Assembly (NCBI RefSeq): GCF_963678635.1
Contig: NC_087067.1
Location: 43,685,829 to 43,749,828, forward strand
DNA from: Symsagittifera roscoffensis
Lineage: Eukaryota; Xenacoelomorpha; Acoela; Convolutidae
Reading direction: 5' to 3'
DNA length: 64,000 nt
Each line of letters starts with the position of its first letter. The stretch's first letter is position 1. The translations under genes and the position numbers were made by a program. Below the pieces are notes generated by a model, which had not been told where the DNA came from, ran no database searches, and saw nothing but the letters and a program-made list of their open reading frames with translations. Shown one piece after another: positions 23,312-35,566 of the stretch.

Positions 23312-23678
23312 TATATTGTGTATTCTATTACACATTTTGAAATAAAGAAAAAATATTCAAACTTTCAGTAAAACAGCAATCTGAATTTACGCAAAAACTG
23401 ATGAGACATTCGTTGATCCCCCAAAAAAGAATGAACAGCCTTCAGATTGCTAGATATCTCATTTTGAAAACCGATTGATTCATTTCAACTGAAAATAGCT
23501 ACGGAAATTTGAAGAAAAAAGGACTAAAACAAAGTCAAAAACTCAAAATTTGAGTATCTGTTTTACTGCTGTAATTGCTGGAGATTTTGCGGAAACATGA
23601 GGTACAATGATTTAATACAGACACCCAATCGAACTGCTATTAGCTTCAAAATTTTTCCGGACAGATACAGAGCTTTAC

Positions 23679-23751
23679 TACCCGCGGCGAGATTCGAACT
23701 CGCAATCTTTTGGTTAGGAGCCAGACGCCTTATCCATTAGGCCACGCGGGC
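23679..23751 (-). tRNA. tRNA-Arg: tRNA-Arg(CCT), near-intact
   Basis: Only A42 (facing C28) differs from consensus. Confidence 0.9.
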
Positions 23752-24359
23752 TGGATCATCAGTTTCATTGTAGTTAAGTTTCAATTTTCATCATTCGGAT
23801 TAAAGATTTTCAAAGAAGCAGGGGCCTGAAATTAACAAGCTGATTTCCAGATGTATGCTTAGTAGCGAGCTAATGGCAGGCCTCTGTATAATAAGATCAA
23901 CACGTCACATTTTAAAAAGTTTAGAAAGAACTGATTAAAAAATAATCAAGACAATAATCTGACTTGGGGGAACTCAAAAAGATCTAGTTTTAAAATTTTT
24001 TGAAGAATATTTTTTGACCAGCCTCGGGTAACCGCCGAAGAAGAATAAATAACAATGAGATTTCCAGATATCTTAATTTGTAACTCGTTTAATTTCAACT
24101 GCTAAAAAGATATGAAAACAAAAAAGGTAATAGCTCAACAGAAAAAAATCAAAGTTTATTTGACTTTTTTCTGTTGCGGTTGCTAGATACTTGCCAGAAA
24201 ATGAAATACAATGATTTTCTACAAAAATGTCTCAAATTTTTTTTCTATCCTCTTGAACTGGTCTGAACTTTAACAAATAGCTTAGTTTTGATAGCATTTT
24301 TTACCGTTAATTTTTGCTAGGATTCTTTGGGTTAAAAAAGACCAGTCAACTTTATTTTC

Positions 24360-24431
24360 GCGCCGTGGCGAGGTTTAGGCTCGCAATTTTCTGGCTAGTA
24401 ATGTGAAGAGTTAACCCAAAGCCACGTCGAA
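24360..24431 (-). pseudogene. tRNA relic, GAGGTTTAGG form
   Basis: Third GAGGTTTAGG copy, 7.8 kb from the previous one, with CTAGTAATG. Confidence 0.73.
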
Positions 24432-24798
24432 TATATTGTGTATTCTATTACACATTTTGAAATAAAGAAAAAATATTCAAACTTTCAGTAAAACAGCAAT
24501 CTGAATTTACGCAAAAACTGATGAGACATTCGTTGAACCCCCAAAAAAGAATGAACAGCCTTCAGATTGCTAGATATCTCATTTTGAAAACCGATTGATT
24601 CATTTCAACTGAAAATAGCTACGGAAATTTAAAGAAAAATGGACTAAAACAAAGTCAAAAACTCAAAATTTAAGTATCTGTTTTACTACTGTAATTGCTG
24701 GAGATTTTGCGGAAACATGAGGTACAATGATTTAATACAGCCACCCAATCGAACTGATATTAGCTTCAAAATTTTTCCGGACAGATACAGAGCTTTAC

Positions 24799-24871
24799 TA
24801 CCCGCGGCGAGATTCGAACTCGCAATCTTCTGGTTAGGAGCCAGACGCCTTATCCATTAGGCCACGCGGGC
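24799..24871 (-). tRNA. tRNA-Arg: tRNA-Arg(CCT), intact
   Basis: Identical to the reference copy, with a T4 at 24768-24771 on the minus strand. Confidence 0.96.
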
Positions 24872-25474
24872 TGGATCATCAGTTTCATTGTAGTTAAGTT
24901 TCAATTTTCATCATTCGGATTAAAGATTTTCAAAGAAGCAGGGGCCTGAAATTTAACCAGCTGATTTCCAGATGTATACTTAGTAGCGAGCTAATCGCAG
25001 TCGTCTGTATAATAAGATCATCACGTCACATTTTAAAAAATTTCGAAAGAACTGATTAAAAAATAATCAAGACAATAATCTAACTTGCGGGAACTCAAAG
25101 AGATCTAGTTTTAAAATTTTTTGAAGAAATTTTTTTAACCCGCCTCAGGTAACCGCCGAAGAAGAATAAATAACAATGAGATTTCCAGATATCTTAATTT
25201 GTAACTTGTTTAATTTCAACTGCTAAAAAGATACGAAAACAAAAAAATAACTCAACAAAAAAAATTCAAAGTTTATTTGACTTTTTTGTTGCGGTTGCTA
25301 GATACTTGCCGGAAAAAGAAATACAATGATTTTCTACAAAATTGTCTAAAATTTTTTTTCTATCCTCTTGAACTGGTCTGAACTTTAAAAAATGGCTTAA
25401 TTTTGATAGCATTTTTTACCGTTAATTTTTCCTAGGATTCTTTGGGTTAAAAAAGACCAGTCAACTTTATTTTC

Positions 25475-25546
25475 GCGCCGTGGCGAGACTTAGGCTCGCA
25501 ATTTTCTGGCTAGTAATGTGAAGAGTTAACCCAAAGTCACGTCGAA
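25475..25546 (-). pseudogene. tRNA relic
   Basis: CTAGTAATG with the common T-arm side; AAGTCACG near the 5' end. Confidence 0.75.
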
Positions 25547-25913
25547 TATATTGTGTATTCTATTACACATTTTGAAATAAAGAAAAAATATTCAAACTTT
25601 CAGTAAAACAGCAATCTGAATTTACGCAAAAACTGATGAGACATTCGTTGAACCCCCAAAAAAGAATGAACAGCCTTCAGATTGCTAGATATCTCATTTT
25701 GAAAACCGATTGATTCATTTCACTTGAAAATAGCTACGGAAATTTAAAGAAAAATGGACTAAAACAAAGTCAAAAACTCAAAATTTAAGTATCTGTTTTA
25801 CTGCTGTAATTGCTGGAGATTTTGCGGAAACATGAGGTACAATGATTTAATACAGCCACCCAATCGAACTGCTATTAGCTTCAAAATTTTTCCGGACAGA
25901 TACAGAGCTTTAC

Positions 25914-25986
25914 TACCCGCGGCGAGATTCGAACTCGCAATCTTCTGGTTAGGAGCCAGACGCCTTATCCATTAGGCCACGCGGGC
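25914..25986 (-). tRNA. tRNA-Arg: tRNA-Arg(CCT), intact
   Basis: Identical to the reference copy. The unit is almost the same as the next one (period 1115 bp). Confidence 0.96.
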
Positions 25987-26589
25987 TGGATCATCAGTTT
26001 CATTGTAGTTAAGTTTCAATTTTCATCATTCGGATTAAAGATTTTCAAAGAAGCAGGGGCCTGAAATTTAACCAGCTGATTTCCAGATGTATACTTAGTA
26101 GCGAGCTAATCGCAGTCGTCTGTATAATAAGATCATCACGTCACATTTTAAAAAATTTCGAAAGAACTGATTAAAAAATAATCAAGACAATAATCTAACT
26201 TGCGGGAACTCAAAGAGATCTAGTTTTAAAATATTTTGAAGAAATTTTTTTAACCCGCCTCAGGTAACCGCCGAAGAAGAATAAATAACAATGAGATTTC
26301 CAGATATCTTAATTTGTAACTTGTTTAATTTCAACTGCTAAAAAGATACGAAAACAAAAAAATAACTCAACAAAAAAAATTCAAAGTTTATTTGACTTTT
26401 TTGTTGCGGTTGCTAGATACTTGCCGGAAAAAGAAATACAATGATTTTCTACAAAATTGTCTAAAATTTTTTTTCTATCCTCTTGAACTGGTCTGAACTT
26501 TAAAAAATGGCTTAATTTTGATAGCATTTTTTACCGTTAATTTTTCCTAGGATTCTTTGGGTTAAAAAAGACCAGTCAACTTTATTTTC

Positions 26590-26661
26590 GCGCCGTGGCG
26601 AGACTTAGGCTCGCAATTTTCTGGCTAGTAATGTGAAGAGTTAACCCAAAGCCACGTCGAA
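26590..26661 (-). pseudogene. tRNA relic
   Basis: As the relic at 25475 but with AAGCCACG. Confidence 0.75.
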
Positions 26662-27028
26662 TATATTGTGTATTCTATTACACATTTTGAAATAAAGAAA
26701 AAATATTCAAACTTTCAGTAAAACAGCAATCTGAATTTACGCAAAAACTGATGAGACATTCGTTGAACCCCCAAAAAAGAATGAACAGCCTTCAGATTGC
26801 TAGATATCTCATTTTGAAAACCGATTGATTCATTTCACTTGAAAATAGCTACGGAAATTTAAAGAAAAATGGACTAAAACAAAGTCAAAAACTCAAAATT
26901 TAAGTATCTGTTTTACTGCTGTAATTGCTGGAGATTTTGCGGAAACATGAGGTACAATGATTTAATACAGCCACCCAATCGAACTGCTATTAGCTTCAAA
27001 ATTTTTCCGGACAGATACAGAGCTTTAC

Positions 27029-27101
27029 TACCCGCGGCGAGATTCGAACTCGCAATCTTCTGGTTAGGAGCCAGACGCCTTATCCATTAGGCCACGCGGG
27101 C
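27029..27101 (-). tRNA. tRNA-Arg: tRNA-Arg(CCT), intact
   Basis: Identical to the reference copy, with a T4 27 nt downstream. Confidence 0.96.
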
Positions 27102-27709
27102 TGGATCATCAGTTTCAATGTAGTTAAGTTTCAATTTTCATCATTCGGATTAAAGATTTTCAAAGAAGCAGGGGCCTGAATTTAACAAGCTGATTTCCAG
27201 ATGTATACTTAGTAGCGAGCTAATAGCAGGCCTCTGTATAATAAGTTCAACACGTCACATTTTGAAAAATTTCGAAAGAACTGATTAAAAAATAATCAAG
27301 ACAATAATCTGACTTGCGGGAACTCAAAGAGATCTAGTTATAAAAAATTTTCAAGAAATTTTTTTGACCAGCTTCGTGTAACCGCCGAAGAAGAATAAAT
27401 AACATTGAGATTTCCAGATATCTTAATTTGTAACTCGTTTAATTTCAACTGCTAAAAAGATATGAAAACAAAAAAGGTAATAACTCAACAGAAAAAAATC
27501 AAAGTTTATTTGACTTTTTTCTGTTGCGGTTGCTAGATACTTGCCAGAAAATGAAATACAATGATTTTCTACAAAAATGTCTCAAATTTTTTTTCTATCC
27601 TCTTGAACTGGTCTGAACTTTAACAAATAGCTTAGTTTTGATAGCATTTTTTACCGTTAATTTTTGCTAGGATTCTTTGGGTTAAAAAAGACCAGTCAAC
27701 TTTATTTTC

Positions 27710-27781
27710 GCGCCGTGGCGAGACTTAGGCTCGCAATTTCCTGGCTAGAAATGTGAAGAGTTAACCCAAAGCCACGTCGAA
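27710..27781 (-). pseudogene. tRNA relic
   Basis: Common form with AATTTCCTGG. Confidence 0.75.
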
Positions 27782-28148
27782 TATATTGTGTATTCTTTTA
27801 CACATTTTGAAATAAAGGAAAAATATTCAATTTTTCAGTAAAACAGCAATCTGAATTTACGCAAAAACTGATGAGACATTCGTTGAACCCCAAAAAAGAA
27901 AGAACAGCCTTCAGATTGTTAGATATCTCATTTTGAAAACCGATTGATTCATTTGAACTGAAAATAGCTACGGAAATTTAAAGAAAAATGGACTAAAACA
28001 AAGTCAAAAACACAAAACTTAAGTATCTGTTTTACTGCTGTAATTGCTGGAGATTTTGCGGAAACATGAGGTACACTGATTTAATACAGCCACCCAATCA
28101 AAACTGCTATTAGCTTCAAAATTTTTACGGACAGATACAGAGCTTTAC

Positions 28149-28221
28149 TACCCGCGGCGAGATTCGAACTCGCAATCTTCTGGTTAGGAGCCAGACGCCT
28201 TATCCATTAGGCCACGCGGGC
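28149..28221 (-). tRNA. tRNA-Arg: tRNA-Arg(CCT), intact
   Basis: Identical to the reference copy. It is the last copy in this run with the nearby T4 (28118-28121). Confidence 0.96.
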
Positions 28222-28827
28222 TGGCTCATCAGTTCCATTGTCGTTAAGTTTCAATTTTCGCATTCGGATTAAAGATTTTCAAAGAAGCAGGGGCCTGAAA
28301 CTTAACAAGCTGATTTCCAGATGTAGACTAAGTAGCGAGCTAATAGCAGGCTTCTGTATAATAAGTTCAACATGTCACATTTTAAAAAATTTCGAAAGAA
28401 CTGATTAAAAAGAATCAAGACAAAAATCTGACTTGCGGGAACTCAAAGAGATCTAGTTTTAAAATTTTTTGAAGAAATTTTTTTGACTAGCCTCGGGTAA
28501 CCGCCGAAGAAGAATAAATAACAATGAGATTTCCAGATATCTTAATTTGTAACTCGTTTAATTTCAACTGCTAAAAAGATACTAAAACAAAAAAGGTAAT
28601 ACTCAACAACAAAAATTCAAAGTTTATTTGACTTTTTTCTGTTGCGGTTGCTAGATGATTGCCAGAAAATGAAATACAATGATTTTCTACAAAAATGTCT
28701 CAAATTTTCTTTCTATCCTCTTGAACTGGTCTGAACCTTAACAAATGGCTTAATTTTGATAGCATTTTTTACCATTAATTTTTCCTAGGATTCTTTGAGT
28801 TAAAAAAGACCAGTCAATTTTATTTTC

Positions 28828-28899
28828 GCGCCGTGGCGAGACTTAGGCTCGCAATTTTCTGGCTAGAAATGTGAAGAGTTAGCCCAAAGCCACGTCGAA
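28828..28899 (-). pseudogene. tRNA relic
   Basis: Common form with GTTAGCCC. Confidence 0.75.
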
Positions 28900-29267
28900 T
28901 ATATGGTGTATTCTATTACACATTTTGAAAAAGGAAAAATATTCGAACTTTCAGTAAAACAGCAACCTGAATTTACGCAAAAACTGATGAGACTTTCGTT
29001 GAACCCCCAAAAAAGAATGAACAGCCTTCAGATTGCCAGATATCTCATTTTGAAAACCGATTGATTAATTTCAACTGAAAATAGCTACGAAATTTTAGAA
29101 AAAAAATTGGACTAAAATAAAGTCAAAAACTCAAAATTTAAGTATCTGTTTAACTGCTGTAATGGCTGAAGATTTTGCGGAAACTTGAGGTACAATGATT
29201 TAATACAGCCCTCCAATCGAAACTGCTATTAGCTTCAAACTTTTTCCGGACATATACAGAGTTTTTC

Positions 29268-29340
29268 TACCCGCGGCGAGATTCGAACTCGCAATCTTCT
29301 GGTTAGGAGCCAGACGCCTTATCCATTAGGCCACGCGGGC
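29268..29340 (-). tRNA. tRNA-Arg: tRNA-Arg(CCT), intact
   Basis: Identical to the reference copy. The trailer begins GAAAAAC and lacks the nearby T4. Confidence 0.95.
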
Positions 29341-29942
29341 TGGATCATCAGTTTCATTGTCGTTAAGTTTCAATTTTCGCCATTCTGATTAAAGATTTTC
29401 AAAGAAGCAGGGGCCTGAAACTTAACAAGCTGATTTCCAGATGTATACTAAATGGCGAGCTAATAGCAGGCCTCTGTATAATAAGTTCAACATGTCACAT
29501 TTTAAAAAATTTCGAAAGAACTGATTAAAAAGAATCAAGACAAAAATCTGACTTGAACTCAAAGAGATCTAGTTTTAAAATTTTTTGAAGAAATTTTTTT
29601 GACTAGCCTCGGGTAACCGTCGAAGAAGAATAATTAACAATGAGATTTCCAGATATCTTAATTTGTAACTCGTTTAATTTCAACTGCTAAAAAGATACTA
29701 AAACAAAAAAGGTAATACTCAACAACAAAAATTCAAAGTTTATTTGACTTTTTTCTGTTGCGGTTGCTAGATGACTGCCAGAAAAGGAAATACAATGATT
29801 TTCTACAAAAATGTCTCAAATTTTCTTTCTATCCTCTTGAACTGGTCTGAACTTTAACAAATGGCTTAATTTTGATAGCATTTTTTACCATTAATTTTTC
29901 CTAGGATTCTTTGGGTTAAGAAGACCAGTCAATTTTATTTTC

Positions 29943-30014
29943 GCGCCGTGGCGAGACTAAGGCTTGCAATTTTCTGGCTAGAAATGTGAAGAGTTAGCCC
30001 AAAGCCACGTCGAA
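29943..30014 (-). pseudogene. tRNA relic
   Basis: GACTAAGGCTTGC weakens the T stem; GTTAGCCC as in the unit before. Confidence 0.73.
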
Positions 30015-30382
30015 TATATTGTGTATTCTATTACACATTTTGAAAAAGGAAAAATATTCGAACTTTCAGTAAAACAGCAACCTGAATTTACGCAAAAACT
30101 GATGAGACATTCGTTGAACCCCCAAAAAAGAATGAACAGCCTTCAGATTGCTAGATATCTCATTTTGAAAACCGATTGATTCATTTCAACTAAAAATAGC
30201 TACGAAATTTTAAAAAAAAAATTAGACTAAAATAAAGTCAAAAACTCAAAATTTAAGTATCTGTTTAACTGCTGTAATTGCTGGAGATTTTGCGGAAACT
30301 TGAGGTACAATGATTTAATACAGCCATCCAAACGAAACTGCTATTAGCTTCAAACTTTTTCCGGACAGATACAAAGTTTTTC

Positions 30383-30455
30383 TACCCGCGGCGAGATTCG
30401 AACTCGCAATCTTCTGATTAGGAGCCAGATGCCATATCCATTAGGCCACGCGGTC
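30383..30455 (-). tRNA. tRNA-Arg: tRNA-Arg(CCT), weakened copy
   Basis: A2 faces G71, T22 faces T13, A26 replaces G26, and T39 wobbles with G31. T22 and A26 are also the signature of the copies at 45.8-48.2 and 58.0-59.2 kb. Confidence 0.83.
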
Positions 30456-31064
30456 TCGATCATCGTTTTCATTATAATTAAGTTTCATTTTTCGCCATTC
30501 GGATTAAGATTTTCAAAGAAGCAGGGGCCTGAAATTTAACAAGCTGATTTCCAGATGTATACTTAGTAGCGAGCTAATAGCAGGCCTCTGTATAATAAGT
30601 TCAACACGTCACATTTTGAAAAATTTCGAAAGAACTGATTAAAAAATAATCAAGACAATAATCTGACTTGCGGGAACTCAAAGAGATCTAGTTTTAAAAT
30701 TTTCCTGCAGAATTTCTTTTTGACCAGCCTCGGGTAACCGCTGAAGAAGAAAAAAAACAATCAGATTTCCAGATATCTTAATTTGTAACTCGTTTAATTT
30801 CAACTGCTAAAAAGAAACGAAAACAAAAAAGGTAATAACTCAACAAAAAAAATTCAAAGTTTATTTGACTTTTTTCTGTTGCGGTTGCTAGATACGTGCC
30901 AGAAAATGAAATACAATGATTTTCTACAAAAATGTCTCAATTTTTTTTTCTATCCTCTTGAACTAGTCTGAACTTTAACAAATGGCTTAATTTTGATAGC
31001 ATTTTTTACCGTTAATTTTTCCTAGGATTCTTTGGGTTAAGAAAGACCAGTCAACTTTATTTTC

Positions 31065-31136
31065 GCGCCGTGGCGAGACTTAGGCTCGCAATTTTCTGGC
31101 TAAAAATGTGAAGAGTTAGCCCAAAGCCACGTCGAA
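31065..31136 (-). pseudogene. tRNA relic
   Basis: GGCTAAAAATG and GTTAGCCC. Confidence 0.74.
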
Positions 31137-31506
31137 TATATTGTGTATTCTATTACACATTTTGAAATAAAGGAAAAATATTCAAACTTTCGAAAAAACA
31201 GCAATCTGAACTTACGCAAAAACTGATGAGACATTCGTTGAATCCCCAAAAAAGAATGAACAGCCTTCAGATTGCTAGATATCTCATTTTAAAAACCGAT
31301 TAATTAATTTTAACTGAAAATAGCTACGGAAATAATAAAAAAAAAATGGACTAAAATAAAGTCAAAAACTCAAAATTTAAGTATCTGTTTAACTGCTGTA
31401 ATAAGTGGAGATTTTGCGGAAACTTGAGGTACAATGATTTAATACAGCCATCCAATCGAAACTGCTATTAGCTTCAAACTTTTTACGGACAGATACAGAA
31501 CTTTAC

Positions 31507-31579
31507 TACCCGCGGCGAGATTCGAACTCGCTATCTTCTGGTTAGGAGCCTGACGCCTTATCCATTAGGCCACGCGGGC
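31507..31579 (-). tRNA. tRNA-Arg: tRNA-Arg(CCT), near-intact
   Basis: A29 faces A41 in the anticodon stem and A48 closes the variable loop; the rest is consensus. Confidence 0.88.
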
Positions 31580-32190
31580 TGAAGCATTTGTTACATTATA
31601 GTTAAGTGTCATTTTTCGCCATTCGGATTAAAGATTTTCAAAGAGGCAGGGGCCTGAAATTTAACAAGCTGATTTCCAGATGTATATTTAGTAGCTAGCT
31701 AATAGCAGGCCTCTGTATAATAAGATCAACGCGTCACGTTCTAAAAAATTGGAAAGAACTGATTAAAAAAGAATCAAGACAATAATCTGACTTGCGGGAA
31801 CTCAAAGAGACCTAGTTTTAAAATTTTTCGAAGAAATTTTTTTTTGACCAGCCTCGGGTAACCACCGAAGAAGAATAAATAACAATGAGATTTCCAGATA
31901 TCTTAATTTGTAACTCGTTTAATTTCAACTGCTAAAAAGATACGAAAACAAAAAAGGTAAAAACTCAACCAAAAAAAATTCAAAGTTTATTTGACTTCTT
32001 TATTGTTGCGGTTGCTAGATACTTGCCAGAAAATGAAATACAATGATTTTCTACAAAAATGTCTCAATTTTTTTTCTATCCTCTTGAACTAGTCTGAACT
32101 TTAACAAATGGCTTAATTTTGATAGCATTTTTTACCGTTAATTTTTCCTAGGATTCTTTGGGTTAAGAAAGACCAGTCAACCTTATTTTC

Positions 32191-32262
32191 GCGCCGTGGC
32201 GAGACTTAGGCTCGCAATTTTCTGGCTAAAAATGTGAAGAGTTAGCCCAAAGCCACGTCGAA
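32191..32262 (-). pseudogene. tRNA relic
   Basis: Same as the relic at 31065. Confidence 0.74.
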
Positions 32263-32630
32263 TATATTGTGTATTCTATTACACATTTTGAAATAAAGGA
32301 AAAATATTCAAACTTTCGAAAAAACAGCAATCTGAACTTACGCAAAAACTGATGAGACATTCGTTGAATCCCCAAAAAAGAATGAACAGCCTTCAGATTG
32401 CTAGATATCTCATTTTAAAAACCGATTAATTAATTTCAACTGAAAATAGCTACGGAAATAATAAAAAAAATGGACTAAAATAAAGTCAAAAACTCAAAAT
32501 TTAAGTATCTGTTTAACTGCTGTAATTACTGGAGATTTTGCGGAAACTTGAGGTACAATGATTTAATACAGCCATCCAATCGAAACTGCTATTAGCTTCA
32601 AACTTTTTACGGACATATACAGAACTTTAC

Positions 32631-32703
32631 TACCCGCGGCGAGATTCGAACTCGCTATCTTCTGGTTAGGAGCCTGACGCCTTATCCATTAGGCCACGCG
32701 GGC
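32631..32703 (-). tRNA. tRNA-Arg: tRNA-Arg(CCT), near-intact
   Basis: Same tRNA sequence as the copy at 31507 (A29, A48). The two units are a recent duplicate (period 1124 bp). Confidence 0.88.
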
Positions 32704-33313
32704 TGAAGCATTAGATACATTATAGTTAAGTGTCATTTTTCGCCATTCGGATTAAAGATTTTCAAAGAGGCAGGGGCCTGAAATTTAACAAGCTGATTTC
32801 CAGATGTATATTTAGTAGCTAGCTAATAGCAGGCCTCTGTATAATAAGATCAACGCGTCACGTTCTAAAAAATTGGAAAGAACTGATTAAAAAAGAATCA
32901 AGACAATAATCTGACTTGCGGGAACTCAAAGAGACCTAGTTTTAAAATTTTTCGAAGAAATTTTTTTTTGACCAGCCTCGGGTAACCACCGAAGAAGAAT
33001 AAATAACAATGAGATTTCCAGATATCTTAATTTGTAACTCGTTTAATTTCAACTGCTAAAAAGATACGAAAACAAAAAAGGTAAAAACTCAACCAAAAAA
33101 AATTCAAAGTTTATTTGACTTTTTTCTGTTGCGGTTGCTAGATACTTGCCAGAAAATGAAATACAATGATTTTCTACAAAAATGTCTCAATTTTTTTTTC
33201 TATCCTCTTGAACTAGTCTGAGTTTAACAAATGGCTTAATTTTGATAGCATTTTTTACCGTTAATTTTTCCTAGGATTCTTTGGGTTAAGAAAGACCAGT
33301 CAACTTTATTTTC

Positions 33314-33385
33314 GCGCCGTGGCGAGACTTAGGCTCGCAATTTTCTGGCTAAAAATGTGAAGTGTTAACCCAAAGCCACGTCGAA
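33314..33385 (-). pseudogene. tRNA relic
   Basis: GGCTAAAAATG with GAAGTGTTAACC. Confidence 0.74.
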
Positions 33386-33752
33386 TATATTGTGTATTCT
33401 ATTAAACATTTTGAAATAAAGGAAAAATATTCAAACTTTCAGTAAAACAGCAATCTAAATTTACGCAAAAACTGATGAGACATTCGTTGAACCCCAAAAA
33501 AGAATGAACAGCCTTCAGATTGCTAGATATCTCATTTTGAAAACCGATTGATTAATTTCAACTGAAAATAGCTACGGAAATTTTAAAAAAAATGGACTCA
33601 AACAAAGTCAAAAACTCAAAATTAAAGGATCTGTTTAACTGATGTAATTGCTGGAGATTTTGCGGAAACTTGAAGTACAATGATTTAATAGAGCCACCCA
33701 AACGAAACTGCTATTAGCTTCAAACTTTTTACGGACAGATACAAAACTGTAC

Positions 33753-33825
33753 TACCCGCGGCGAGATTCGAACTCGCAATCTTCTGGTTAGGAGCCAGAC
33801 GCCTTATCCATTAGGCCACGCGGGC
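33753..33825 (-). tRNA. tRNA-Arg: tRNA-Arg(CCT), intact, replaced 5' flank (type A)
   Basis: Identical to the reference copy. Its normal 5' flank is replaced by a short segment ending in a tRNA 5' stub (33826-33860), so the unit is only 1066 bp long. Confidence 0.95.
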
Positions 33826-33860
33826 TGGACTCCGACACTTTCAACGCGGGCCAAGTGGGC
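33826..33860. repeat. Replaced 5' flank with tRNA stub
   Basis: Directly after the tRNA 5' end, the normal flank of about 89 bp is replaced by 35 bp containing the palindrome's right arm (GGACTCCGACACTT) and a stub at 33848-33860 reading GGGCCAAGTGGGC. This makes the unit about 54 bp shorter. Confidence 0.8.
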
Positions 33861-34381
33861 TGATTTCCAGATGTACACTTAGTAGCGAGCTAATGGCAGG
33901 CCTCTGTATAATAAGATCAACACGTCACGTTTTAGAAAAATTTCGACAGAACTGATTAAAAAATAGTCAAGACAATAATCTGACTTGCGGGAACTCAAAG
34001 AGATCTAGTTTTAAAATTTTCTGCAGAATTTCTTTTTGACCAGCCTCGGGTAACCGCCGAAGAAGAAAAAAAACAATCAGATTTCCAGATATCTTAATTT
34101 GTAACTCGTTTAATTTCAACTGCTAAAAAGAAACGAAAACAAAAAGGTAAAAACTCAACCAAAAAAAATTCAAAGTTTATTTGATTTCTTTATTGTTGCG
34201 ATTGCTAGATACTTGCCGTAAAAGGAAATACAATGATTTTCTACAAAAACGTCTCAAATTTTTTTTCTATCCTCTTGAACTGGTCTGAACTTTAACAAAT
34301 GGCTTAATTTTGATAGCATTTTTTACCGTTAATTTTTCGTAGGATTCTTTGGGTTAAAAAAGACCAGTCAACTTTATTTTC

Positions 34382-34453
34382 GCGCCGTGGTGAGACTTAG
34401 GCTCGCAATTTTCTGGCTAGAAATGTAAAGAGTTAACCCAAAGCCACGTCGAA
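34382..34453 (-). pseudogene. tRNA relic, GTGAG form
   Basis: GTGAG/CTCGC keeps a wobble-paired T stem; AATGTAAAG. Confidence 0.72.
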
Positions 34454-34818
34454 TATACTGTGTATTCTATTTTACATTTTGAAATAAATGAAAAACATTC
34501 AAACTTTCAGTAAAACAGCAATCTGAACTTACGCAAAAACTGATGAGACATTCGTTGGTCCGCCAAAAAAGAATGAACAGCCCCTTCAGATTGCTAGATC
34601 TATCATTGTTAAAACCGATTAATTAATTTCAACTGAGAATAGCTACGGAAATTTTAAAAAATGGACTAAAACAAAGTCAAAAACTCAAAATTTAAGTATC
34701 TGTTTTACTGCTGTAATTGCTGGAGATTCGAACACTTGAATTACATTGATTTAAAACAGCAACCCAATCGAAACTGCTATTAGCTTCAAACTTTTCCCGG
34801 ACAAATACAGAGCTTAAC

Positions 34819-34891
34819 TACCCGCGGCGAGATTCGAACGCGCAATATTCTGGTTAGGAGCCAGACGCCTTATCCATTAGGCCACGATGGC
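34819..34891 (-). tRNA. tRNA-Arg: tRNA-Arg(CCT), weakened acceptor (type B)
   Basis: A4 and T5 leave two acceptor mismatches, C52 faces T62, and T45 is in the variable loop. The anticodon arm is perfect. Confidence 0.8.
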
Positions 34892-34956
34892 TGGATCATT
34901 AGTTTCATTATAGTAGTTTCATTTTTCGCCATTCGGATTAAAAACTTTCAAAGAAG

Positions 34957-35025
34957 CAGAGGCCTGAAATTTAACAAGCTGATTTCCAGATGTATACTTA
35001 GTAGCGAGCTAATGGCAGGCCTCTG
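34957..35025. repeat. 10-bp inverted repeat in the tRNA 5' flank
   Basis: CAGAGGCCTG (34957-34966) and CAGGCCTCTG (35016-35025) are perfect reverse complements around a 49-nt loop. Most units from 34 kb onward carry the perfect pair. Earlier units have CAGGGGCCTG on the left, leaving one imperfect pair. Confidence 0.55.
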
Positions 35026-35494
35026 TATAATAAGATCAACACGTCACATTTTAAAAAGTTTAGAAAGAACTGATTAAAAAATAATCAAGACAATAATCTG
35101 ACTTGGGGGAACTCAAAGAGATCTAGTTTTAAAATTTTTGAAGAATATTTTTGACCAGCCTCGGGTAACCGCCGAAGAAGAATAAATAACAATGAGATTT
35201 CCAGATATCTTAATTTGTATCTCGTTTTATTTCAACTGCTAAACAGATACTAATACAAAAAAGGTAATACTCAACAACAAAAATTCAAAGTTTATTTGAC
35301 TTTTTTTGTTGCGGTTGCTAGATACTTGCCGTTAAAAGAAATACAATGATTTTCTACGAAAATGTCTCAAATATTTTTTCTATCCTCTTGAACTGGTCTG
35401 AACTTTAACAATTGGCTTAATTTTGATAGCATGTTTTACTTTTAATTTTTCCAAGGATTCTTTGGGTTAAAAAAGACCAGTCAACTTTATTTTC

Positions 35495-35566
35495 CCGCCG
35501 TGGTGAGACTTAGGCTCGCAATTTTCTGGCTAGAAATGTAAAGAGTTAACCCAAAGCCACGTCGAA
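35495..35566 (-). pseudogene. tRNA relic, GTGAG form
   Basis: As the relic at 34382 but starting CCGCCGTGG. Confidence 0.72.
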
